Source of the DNA: Opisthorchis felineus
Taxonomy: Eukaryota; Platyhelminthes; Trematoda; Opisthorchiida; Opisthorchiidae
Assembly: GCA_004794785.1 (NCBI GenBank)
Contig: SJOL01008604.1
Span: 83,316 to 147,315, forward strand
Direction: 5' to 3'
DNA: 64,000 nt
The notes beneath the pieces were generated by a model. That model saw nothing but the letters and a program-made list of their open reading frames with translations. It ran no database searches and was not told the DNA's origin. Within the stretch, counting starts at the first letter, position 1, and the number at the start of each line of letters is the position of its first letter. Below are positions 11,850 to 21,479 of the stretch, piece after piece. The position numbers and the translations under genes are program-made.

Positions 11850-14330
11850 CAGATGGTTGATGTTGTCCGACCTACCTACTACTCGGCATGGGCCGTACCG
11901 ATCCTCTAGGAAAAACAAGCTAACGTGACCATCCGGTCATGTGCAGACTTCTTCATTGGTCTTACAGCGGCACTGGACACTTATCAGTACCGTTTGCCTC
12001 CTCCGGACGACTTGTTCGCTAAACTGAATGATGTAAACTGTTCCGCGAAAATTGACTTGGCCGTGGCTCACCTCAAGTTTAAAGTTGAGTAATAATTCCG
12101 GTAACTTTTGGCGACCACTACACACCGCCGTCTGTTCCAGTACACCCAGTGCGATTCGGTGTCAAGACAGTGCCAGCAATATTTCAACACATCACGTATA
12201 CGATGCTGTAGGGTACTGCCAGTTTTGCTGCTCATCTGGACGATCCCCCCGTCGTGGGTCCCAGCCTTGACGAATTGTGGCAGCGCCTTAGTTACGTGCT
12301 TGGTCGCATTCAAGAGTATGGCTTCAGAGTGCGCCAAGAGAACTGCACCCTCTTCATGTGGTTGACAAAGTTCCACGGGTTCAATGTTGTCGAACGTGTC
12401 CACCGATCAGACCAGTAGAATAGCAACGCCATCAAATGTGTGCTATCATCCACAAATATAACATCTCTTAGGTTAGTCTTCAGTCTCCCTCTCGTTTTTG
12501 CCTGCTGTACAATTCTCCGAGGCCCACTGGACCAGCTACTCATCAAAGATCCCAAGTGGACAGGCTCACAAGAATGTCAGCGAGCCTTTGACTGTGTCAA
12601 ATCCGTGTTGAATTCCGGTTTGCTACTCACCCATGAGGCTCCTCCACTATAGATCGTTGTGGCGTCTGATGCTTCGAACTATGGAATTATTACAGTGATT
12701 TTGCGCGTATATCTCGACAGCAGCCACCGCGTATGCGGCCAGATCCCTGACACAACCCTGGCGGAACTATAGTCAGGTAGAAAAATGTTTTGGCAATCGA
12801 ATTTGCCGTCAAAATGTTACGAAAAATGCTCTGCGTCCGTCATTTCACTTTACTGACCGATCATAGGCCACTCCTTGCTATGTTTGGTTGGAAGAAGGGG
12901 ACCGTGGTGCATACCGTCAACCGCCTTAGCGATGGGCCATTCCGCTTCTGGGATACGACTTCGTGATTAAGTACCAGTTCCCCACTGGCCTCGGACAAGC
13001 CGACGAATTGTCATGTCTCGTTGTTCCGAGTCAGGCCATACTGTAGTCGCAAAAATCGCTTTAAAACCTGAGACAAACCACGTAGTATTGGAAACGGTTC
13101 GCGTTCTAATAGTAGCTTTTGACGTGGTCCACCATGCCACCACTCAAGACGCTGTCTTGCAGTAGGTCACCAGATTCAGTGCACTCAATGCCCGCGCACC
13201 TGCTCACAAGGCGACTTAAGGTCATGCTTCAACCGGCGTGACCCATTACCATTAGTAAACGGATGCCTTTTATTTTCAGAACGCGCTGCCATTCCAGAGA
13301 GGTCAATACGAGCGCTACTGTATCGGTTCATTAAGCACATCTGGAGACATACAGGATGAAGGCCCTTGCTTGCAGTTACGTCTACTGGTCTCTGGTTGAC
13401 TTTCAGATTGAGCAGGTCTCCAAATCTTGCCTGTGGTGAATTTACGCATCCAAGTCACCAGTAAAAACCTACCTACGGTCGTGGCCGCAACGTACCGAAC
13501 CCTGGTCCCTTCACACCGACTGCGCAGATGCATTTGGTGGTCAGCACTTTTTGGTCGAGGTCGACGCCCGTAGAAAGTGGCGAGAAATTATTCTAGTGAA
13601 AACTCAGCAACTAGCACGATTGTTTGCTTTGAAACCCAAGCTATTATTGTATCTGAAGCGGCAATTAGTTGACGTCGTTGGCATCCGCAGACTTTTGTTG
13701 GGAGTACGTCGTAACTCATGTCCGCCCACCGCCGTTTCATGCAGAGTCGAACGGTCCGGCGGAACGCTCCTTTGACACTGTCAAGCATGCATTTCAGAAC
13801 TCCAAAGTGGACGGACCAGCGGAAGAGATTTTGCTGGCACATCTAGCGACGCCAAACACTAACTCGCCCGACGGGGTACCACCAGCAGAGGCACTGCCTC
13901 GACATAAGCTTCGAACAGCGCATGACACAATCCGACTACAGAAGAGGCAGCTGAGTCACCGCAACGCGATACTGCAGAACGAGTTCAACCGGCATTATGG
14001 CACAACCAGGCTTTTCTTGAGAGAAGGCCAGAGAGTTGGTTCGCGACCCCTGTGGCAGACACCCTAAATATATTCCAGGATACATCACTCGCCAGGGTTA
14101 AAAAGCGCTCTACGAGATTCAAGTTAGCCCAGCCAGGTAGATCCGGTGCAACAACCACATCCGGCCCACAAATGCATAAGTCCTGCTCACCGGGCCGAGC
14201 AAGGTGCGTCCAGAGATGGTTCTGCATAATTTTGATCCTGGCGACATTGCAGAAAAACTACCAGCTGTTCCGTAAAAGGCCCAGACTGAGAACGCACTAC
14301 GACCTCGACGCTTTACAGATAGGATAAGCA
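11850..14330 (+). pseudogene. Pol relic of a Ty3/Gypsy LTR retrotransposon: RT, RNase H, integrase
   Basis: Motifs occur in the canonical order with frameshifts between them. Reverse transcriptase: YSAWAVPI (about 11875), RSCADFFIGLTAALDT and LPPPDDLFAKLNDVNCSAKI (about 11940-12055), THRRLFQYT, GVKTVPAIFQ, then HLDD where the family has YLDD (about 12230), and VGPSLDEL. A connection segment reads CQRAFDCVKSVL (about 12575). RNase H: VVASDASNYG (about 12655), TLLTDHRPLLAMFGWKKG (about 12850) and GLGQADELSCL (about 12995). Integrase: HTDCADAFGGQHFLVEVDAR (about 13510) and PFHAESNGPAERS (about 13735). Stops and frameshifts make it non-functional, and the catalytic box is altered. The style matches Ty3/Gypsy elements of flukes, such as the CsRn1 group, but the clade is not proven. 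LTRs were not identified. Confidence 0.85.
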
Positions 14331-14385
14331 AGTTAGTGGGGCCACTACATGTGATACTCTGACTTCGAAGTTGCGTCGACAAACG

Positions 14386-14780
14386 TCACGAGAAAATAGA
14401 ATGCGGAATCCATGCACAAGCAAAACCCGAACGTCCAAATGGGCTCAACCGCTCGACTGAGGTTTCCACTAGCGGCATTCCCTGGCTGAGTGGTGGAGTG
14501 AGATATCGCGGATCTGCTGTCGAATCCGGGGCTCGTTGCATGATCACTTTTCCACTCTCGTCGGTTGCTGCATAAATGACGGTGTTTTGGCCAGTTATTT
14601 CCATCTGCAGGCCTTGACGCTCTCGTCTGTTTATTTGGAAGCATACTACCCTACCGAAGAAATCATCCACAAACATTGAAATTGGCATCGTTTATCAACC
14701 ACTAAGAAAAACAGAACGCCAAAATTAGAGGGCTCTTACCTACACGGAACCAGCCGAGGAAATAAAAAAGGAACCAAAAA
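14386..14780 (-). CDS. Candidate 5' end of an unknown gene: leader exon, 38-nt intron, 100-codon first coding exon
   Basis: On the minus strand a non-coding leader (about 14780-14740) ends at a GTAAGAG donor. A 38-nt intron (14739-14702) ends in CTTAG, and the exon starting at 14701 has an ATG at 14688. The frame runs about 100 codons, beginning MPISMFVDDFFGRVV and later ATDESGKVIMQRAPDS and LSQGMPLVETSVERLSPFGR, to a possible donor (GTGACG) after 14390. A TATATAATAA box lies at 14805-14814, a sensible distance upstream. The micro-intron size matches that of GAS8 in this window. No family was recognised, and downstream exons were not found in the Gypsy-filled DNA to the left, so the gene may be disrupted or may be an artefact. 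The extent of the leader is a guess. Confidence 0.35.
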
Positions 14781-14804
14781 ACAGGTTAGTCGGAAGCATC
14801 AATT

Positions 14805-14814
14805 TTATTATATA
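14805..14814 (-). promoter_or_regulatory. TATA-like box for the minus-strand candidate gene
   Basis: Reads TATATAATAA on the minus strand, about 66 nt upstream of the GTAAGAG donor at 14739. A start site about 30 nt downstream would give a leader of about 35-40 nt. Only as strong as the candidate gene itself; an LTR promoter is an alternative. Confidence 0.3.
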
Positions 14815-15536
14815 GGGCACCCAACCACTAAACCAAAGTAGTGAATTAGCATACGAACGCGGTGACGCCAGCCGATACAATGGAAAAAATAGGGCAGCGA
14901 AAGCAACCAATCGATCTAGACAAAATCGGACCACAACGCAATGCAAATTGGGGGAGACAAAAAGAGCGGAGGGAGGCCCTGTGATAACCAATGAACTCAA
15001 AGGAAAGCAGACAACAACGCAAAAAGGGTCACGAACTGATAAGTGAATTCACGAAAACGGTGTCTCACAATTGGCGAAGCGGGTTAGGGGATTACAGATA
15101 ATACTGAAAGGCAACATAAACGCACGCGGGCGCAGATGAGGTGTCCACTTAACTGGTCAGTGGTGATGCCTACTCGTATGGTGAGAAGAGTTGGGTAAAA
15201 TGATTGCCAAGCTAGGTGAGCGGATCAATGGCGACCTGATAAACGAACAGTACTTGCTGAAATTCCTCGCACTCCTGAAGTTTTCTCTAAGCTTTTCTGA
15301 GCAAAACGTGCTGAAAATCGGAGGATAGATGAAACGTTGTTGCTCATTCGCGGACGTTTTGCTTAGCAGTGCGTGTTGTTTGCTGCAAGGAACCAAAATG
15401 ATTCTGCTAAACACTTCGGCCTGCTGATCGCTGCGAAGTAAAAAAGTGGCTAAAATTGCTCCCATCGCTGAGACTGCCTTGATGAACAGGGCTGTCCCAA
15501 AGTAGGATGCCAAACTTAAATATCCGTAATGCACCA

Positions 15537-15872
15537 CTCATAAGGTTGCTGGAAATTCTTGGACAGCCCACGACCGGTTTCGCCCTTCTTGGGGCTCATC
15601 AGTTAGGCGCAGTCCCCGAGTTTCCGTCAACCTCATGTTTTACTTGAGAACAAATTGCACGAAATTACCAAAATACACTCATTTGCAAACAACTTGGGTT
15701 TCGCGAGAGACTCACCTGGAACCCAGCTGAATCTCTCGTTTTGTGATGTTTCCAGGCAGCTGAATGTGCTGCACCAGGCCGCCTCATGTTTCAGTTTGTA
15801 CGGTATTCGACATATCGCGATACATGTAGATACGCAATGCACTACTCATAAGGTTGCTGAAAACTCTTCGAC
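15537..15872 (-). repeat. Hammerhead-bearing repeat, more than one unit in tandem
   Basis: On the minus strand the end of one unit (TTCAGCAACCTTATGAGTAG, at about 15841-15862) is followed by a full unit. The full unit contains a conserved 35-nt hairpin (15704-15738), a conserved stretch (TTTGCAAATGAGTGTATTT) and a hammerhead ribozyme (15561-15615), and closes with TTCCAGCAACCTTATGAGTG. The spacing between equivalent tail positions is about 306 bp. Tandem hammerhead units are known from Penelope-like elements and other small retroelements; which kind this is cannot be decided, because no reverse transcriptase or GIY-YIG domain was recognised nearby. Partial matches recur at 15948-16030, 20829-21075, 33858-33915, 39788-39874, 53289-53333 and 53908-54015. 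Confidence 0.8.
15561..15615 (-). ncRNA. Hammerhead ribozyme, type I, intact core
   Basis: Read 5' to 3' on the minus strand. Helix I 5' strand is GGACTGCGCCTAA. The catalytic box CTGATGA is at 15602-15596. Helix II is GCCC-CAAGAA-GGGC. GAAA is at 15581-15578. A short helix III region ACCGGT follows, then the cleavage base C at 15572, and the helix I 3' strand GTGGGCTGTCC (15571-15561). Helix I pairs as GGAC/GTCC plus GCCTA/TGGGC-type pairs around an internal loop. ACCGGT is self-complementary: a monomer would have only a 2-bp helix III, while two copies could form a continuous 6-bp helix, as in dimeric hammerheads. All invariant core bases are present. Activity is inferred, not shown. Confidence 0.85.
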
Positions 15873-15947
15873 GTATCGCGATATCTCAAATATTGTGCCC
15901 GCTGAAAAACGATGCGGACTGGGGCAGAACATTCAATTACTTAAAAA

Positions 15948-16030
15948 CATCATAAACGAGAGATTCAGCTGGGTTCCAGATGAGTCTCTCGCAAAACCAA
16001 ATTTGTTTGAAAATGCGTGTATTTCGCTAA
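15948..16030 (+). repeat. Partial copy of the hammerhead repeat, hairpin part only
   Basis: Contains the 35-nt hairpin (15957-15991; stem GAGAGATTCA with TGAGTCTCTC, inner CTGG/CCAG, loop GTT) and the following AAACCAAATTTGTTTG and GTGTATTTCGCTAA. It diverges before the hammerhead. It lies in the opposite orientation to the copy at 15537-15872, so the two form an inverted pair about 220 bp apart (hairpin to hairpin). The 195-codon plus-strand frame across both is a by-product of the repeats. Confidence 0.75.
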
Positions 16031-19000
16031 AATTAAATATCATTTGTAAAGAACCGTTTGATACTTGCCAGGAAGTGGTGCATCAGCTTTCGTTAAAATC
16101 TGACGGGTATCGTATGTTTATGAGAGGAATCTACGACAATATTTTGGGAGCTACGTGTAGGACATCTCTGGCCTGTCCTGGAGGCGCATACCCGCGACTT
16201 ATTTTGATTTGCAACCCACTTCGTCCAAGTCCACAAGCGTAAACGGAGCTTCTACCACCCCGGTCGTCGTGCAGGCGTATAAGAAATCATCCGCTACCAG
16301 GACATATTTGGCATTGGCTCCATTGTGAAAACCGTGTGGGAAATTTGCTTACTGATTTCCGACGACTGGATAAGACTCTTGAAATGTTGGATTTTGTTCC
16401 TGGCTGCCGAGAGCTCAAATAAAGAATCGCTGAACGCAAGCGGCCCCCAGGTTTTTTTATGGGCCTCGTGCATGTCGTCGCGCTGCTTTAAGAAGCGAGC
16501 GCTTGCGGCGTTTGAAATTTGGCGAAGTCAACTGTGATAGTAGCATCATTTGATGGGTTTGGTGTGGACATCGTCTGGGACGGCCGATACGTTATTGAAC
16601 CAGCCGCGTTTCAACCATCCGTTGAGCGACCAATTTCACAGGCTTTCCGACTGAGAAATAATAACCCTGCATGCTTCATTACGAGAAGTTCGAAGATGCA
16701 AAAAGTTACGTTTCCAAACTTCCTGTTCGTTTCTTATCATGCAAATCGGGATTAGTTTAGGGGTCTTTCTTTCGTAAACCGCATCCACTCCTCAACGTGA
16801 TTGGGCAGTGGCGGCCATAGTCACGTTGCTGCTTAGTGATCAGGCAAGGCGCTGGTTATAGTGATGTGTTTTCAGTGTACTTTTTCAGTGCACTTTTGTT
16901 CCGTATTACGAGAACAAACGTATTTGTGAACACCTACGTTCAGGTATTTCGTCGGTTTTCACAGTAATACCTACTACAAACCGCCCTACTGCCGTTTATG
17001 TGGGCGCCCAGTAATGCAAGCGTCATGACAATCAAGAATGTCGTATAAGTAGACCCTGTCTTGCAGGCTAGTTTGCGTAGGTGAAGCATTTACTTTGACA
17101 TAGTTCAGTCATTTCACATGACAAGACTGACCACTGGTTTGGGCTACGCATATCAGTGACAATTTGATTGGTAGACCCCATAAACGCAAAACCGTTAAGA
17201 TCCGTGCGATTGTATGTACGTTGCGAATATGCTTGAGGACGTATGTGCACACTCCACACCCAAGTACAGGTAAAAAATGTCTGCCTAAAAATTTCAAACG
17301 TTGTTTATGAAGAGGCCTGACATTGGTAAACGTGCATTTCCCACTCGTTTATCGAATGCTTTGTAAAACTAGGGGCCAGCAGAGAAACAGATATTGTTCC
17401 CAAAATGTTATTTTCGTGAAGTACCCGAGGAAGCCCCAGAGAATAACAAAATTTTACTGGGAAAATTAGTTTTGAAAAACCCTCTAACCGCTCAACCCAA
17501 AGTTTTAAGCCACTTCCCCGCTGAATGCGCAACGGGCAACCGGAACTTCGCGGCCACTGCAGTAAGTCTGACTGCTGGCTCCATATTCTCTTCCAGGCGG
17601 AGCTTACCCTGAAACGCAAGGAGTTTTTGACCAGTCACGTGGAAGCTGGGCTTCTCAATCATTCTTTCCACTACCTTCTTCAATACCATTTACAGAGTCC
17701 TTACAGGGCACACATTTGCATAATTTACAGTGCTGTCAGTTTAGTTTGAAAACGGTGAGCCACGTCCCTTCGTAAAGCTTTTCAGATTGCCAAAGCATTT
17801 GGTGACGGGCTGTTCAGGATGGATGAGACTGGTGGGCGCAAAAAACGAATAAAAAAGTGCCCTAATAAATGGGAACAAGGGGACAAGTGTAACTGCGTAA
17901 GGGTACCATGCTGTTGGATACGCGTATATTTATCCGGAAACCAGACACAATCCCTCTCATTTGATATCAAGGACTTTACGTAAAGTTAAGCCTATCGGGC
18001 TGCGTGCTTCTGCGGTTCTTGGTAGGAGCGGCCCGTTTAAGTGAGCAAAATCTCAAGACCACCAGACACTTATTCGAATGCAAAATGCAGCCTTTTAGTA
18101 TAACAAAAGCGCGAAATGCCCAAAAATTTAATGATAGACGGCATGCTTCAAATTGGTGGGAATGTGTACCTGAATTCCTGCGCACATTCAACTCCGCTAC
18201 GCATGTAAAAGTTGTTTGGGTCCGTTCTGCTCACGTAATATAAAATAACCAATAAAACCCCACAAAGCAATTTTCAGCAACCTCATTGCACACGGAGCTC
18301 ATGCTATATCGACGAAAATATCTAAAGACAAATTGGTGTACCGCTTGAGGTTCACGCGTCTAGCCACGTCCACTTATTACAGTATAATCTTAGGTGGGCT
18401 CAATTTATCGAGAGACAGCGGGACTTTCCCAGGCTTGTTGTAAGTGCCTTTCAAACCCTCTGATGAAGGACTTTTCCTCATAAGAAACACACCGCTATAC
18501 AACCGATGAGGCCCTTGCAAAAGGCACACTGTGGAAGGATCACGTGTTCCCCAAGACAGGGCACAACAAATTCCACGATCCAAAATGGATATTTCATACT
18601 CTATTTGGTATAGCCACGGGTACTGACGAGTACTACGGTCTCCCTATGAAGTTTGCATCAAAGCATCGGGCTCAGCATATTCAGAAGTTTTGTGAACGCC
18701 CGAAAATCAACGCGTTGAGCTGGGAACTTTTTAGCACTCACGCTGCTGCAGAACATGGCCAAGAGTGCCAAAATATGCCCAACTACTTTAGGGGTAGAAA
18801 TTATGTTCGCTTCTGCCCGGAGTAAACCATAAAATGCCAAAGACAGGATTTCACCGACCATTCACATTTCAGCGTCGACGCAGTGGGTGCTTCAGAAGAC
18901 CTCTGAACATTGAACACGTGACCGTTGTGACACCTTAAGTTTACCGCCCTCTGTGTTGTTACTTCTTTAGTTTGCTTTAAGATGCACTGACTGGGGTGTG

Positions 19001-20828
19001 CCGTTGCGCTTTTTAATGCCCCAAAACCAAGAAAAATCTGAAGTTTTACCGTCATTTTGTGGAACCCAGTTTTTCAACTAAATTGAGACAGTGGCAGAAA
19101 AAGAACCCTGGAAGAACGAAGCCATATTTCACTTAATTCTTCTCCAAGCAGCCGCCGCAACACCAGTAATCAATACAAATTAGTCTATCGTTTCTACGCA
19201 CCCTGAATTCCTGACACGGCCATGATCATTTTGTAGTTTGCCACCTTTGGGATTCGCATGAATAAATCGGGAATTTTACGGATAATTCCAGTTATAAGCA
19301 GAGTGATTCTCACCTAAATTAACGTCACTGTGGGAGAAGGAGTTTTGGTTTAATGACAAACATACAGGATTTAATCGCCGCGGCCGCTAATGAGATTTAT
19401 GGGGAAATCACTGGCCACAAAATCACGATCACGACTAGTGGTCAGCATTTAAGTGGAGCTTGCATATCAAATAGAGTTTGCAACAGCAAATGTGCACATA
19501 GGAATACTCAGGATAAAGCTATATATAGAACGTGGTACAACGGCAGTGGCTGTTTTGCGGCACATACAGCTGAAGAATATCATGGGCGCGAGTTCAAGCT
19601 GGGGCTCCGCCAAGTTCCCCATTAAAAGCTATCTGGCCTGCAAATGGGAGCATTTTTAGAAAGCTTTACATGTTTGATATATACTGCAAGCAAGCTACAA
19701 TCTGACTCCGTCGCTTCTCGCGGCGGTGTTCGAGTGGTCATTGATTTCCATGCAAGTCTCACGTGTGGACCTAACGACTGCAACCTGTATGCTTAAGACA
19801 TTTAAACCAAAAATGCTTACTCCACAATGTTGATCTGCTTCTAGTCAGCAATATCCGTAAAAGTCCTGATGTGTGCATGCGAACATCGAAAATGGCAGAC
19901 AACGAAATGATGCTGATCGTGCCATGATTCAAACTTAAGGAAGCCGGTGTTTGGTATCGACATTTTATGGCGTCACCTCTGCACTTCGCCCGATCCTGAT
20001 GCTCATTGTAATGCTCTGCTTTTGATGGAATTATCTTTAGAATTCATGCGGTATGCATATGAATGTCATGCAAACTGTGTTCGGGTAGGACTTCAGGTCT
20101 GCGAAAACTCTGCGGTAAAGCTCACCTGGATGTTTCCGAAAAAGCGAAACGATGATGAATTTTTAGAAACTTTTTGAATATTCTCCCTCAAAATCAACAA
20201 ATTTTTGCTTGCAGCTCAACAGTGGATCCAAAATTGCGCATGTCGGTGAGTGGATTTGGAGGCAGCTTAATAAGCCACCGAAGCGTTTGGATGATTATGG
20301 GGCCAGTACCACTACTTTAGACTGAACTAACGGAAAATGCCAGCTTTGAAAGAGGTGCGGCGGCTCCGGGACCTCAGCCGCATGCCACCTGATGAAATGG
20401 CTCAAGCTTGTGCTTTTGGGGTAGGAGTCATTTCTTGGCCGATAGGCCCAACGGGGAATGTAACGCTAACTTATGTTAAACAAGAGTACAGCCGATGTAG
20501 CAATATGGTGTCCAAAAACGGACCAGTGTATCCGATTGAAAGAGTGGATAGTTGAACCATCTGCCGCGCGAACCAGGCGGTAATATTTCTTGTCTCTATC
20601 AGAAAGTTTGGTCGCAAAGTTTACTGAAACCATGCTTTTTGCAAAGTTTACATCTTCAAAGTGTGGCTGTAGGTATGATCAATACGAAACTCCAGTTTTC
20701 CTAAGGATTAAGCTTGTGATCTGTATGCACCACTAATAGCTGTTAAAAATGTTGCCATGTTTTACTTTTCTGAGAATCGTGCGCAGGAATCTCGAGTAGT
20801 CCATCATAAATTATAGCGAGATACACTC
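16031..20828. other. About 4.8 kb between hammerhead repeats, no recognised gene
   Basis: Several open frames of 70-100 codons (18544-18825, 19353-19625, 19947-20177, 20337-20555, all plus strand) are scattered without family motifs. A short match to the repeat tail (TTTTCAGCAACCTCATTGCA) lies near 18270-18290. It could be the body of the element carrying the hammerhead repeats, but no reverse transcriptase or endonuclease motif was seen, so nothing is called. Confidence 0.3.
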
Positions 20829-21075
20829 GTGATGTTTCCAGGCTTGGAAACATCACAAACGAGAGATTCAGCTGGGTTCCAGGTGAGTCTCTCGCAAAAC
20901 CAAATTTGTTTGCAAATGAGTGTATTTCGCTAATGTCGTGCAATTTGGTCTCAAGTAGAATATAAAGTCGACGGAAACTCGGGGACTGCGCCTACCTGAT
21001 GAGGCCCAAGAAGGGCGAAACCGGTCGTGGGCTGTCGAAGAAGTTTCAGCAGCCTTATGAGTAGTGCATTATGAA
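20829..21075 (+). repeat. Hammerhead-bearing repeat, near-complete copy
   Basis: Begins with a palindromic junction (GTGATGTTTCC facing GGAAACATCAC, 20829-20856). It continues with the conserved 35-nt hairpin (20860-20894), TTTGCAAATGAGTGTATTTC, a linker with TCAAGTAGAA, the hammerhead (20981-21036), and the common tail TTTCAGCAGCCTTATGAGTA ending in GTGCATTA. It matches the minus-strand copy at 15.5 kb along its length. The palindrome suggests two copies once met head to head. Confidence 0.82.
20981..21036 (+). ncRNA. Hammerhead ribozyme, type I, core intact with one extra helix II base
   Basis: CTGATGA is at 20996-21002, GAAA at 21017-21020, helix III region ACCGGT and cleavage base C at 21026. 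Helix I is well formed: GCCTAC pairs with GTGGGC (six pairs, one G-T), then an internal loop, then GAC/GTC. Helix II reads GGCCCAAGAAGGGC: GCCC pairs with GGGC but leaves one unpaired G after CTGATGA, unlike the copy at 15561-15615, which has GCCCC. Core bases are preserved; the junction change may lower activity. Confidence 0.8.
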
Positions 21076-21479
21076 TATTCATAAATTATACTTTTTCTGA
21101 ATTATCACAGACCTTCTGGACAAGATTGGTGATAACTGCAGAATGCGTCTAGCAAAATGGCCCCTGCTCATGTGCTTGATAAAAAAGGTCGGTTTATTAG
21201 CTGGTGAGAAAACCTGATGGGACGTTGACATGCCTTCCAGCACCTACGGATGTGAGAAAACTGAAGGCCTTAGCAGCTACAACACCAGACGCTCAGCAGC
21301 AAAAAATACAGGGCGAAGAAAAAGTCGGAGAACAGCGTGTAATCACAAGGATGCAGGTTTCCTGAGATTCTACTTACCAGGCTAAATTCTCATGTTTCTC
21401 AAGGATTTGGCGACTTTGGCAGGCGATGCATGTAGGTAGTCTATAAAGTTAAGGCGGCTCCTTTCCAAAGAAAAGGTAA

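Noticed and set aside
15655..16242. 195-codon plus-strand ORF as a protein gene
   Set aside because: It runs through two oppositely oriented copies of a non-coding hammerhead repeat; the frame is a by-product of the repeat sequence.
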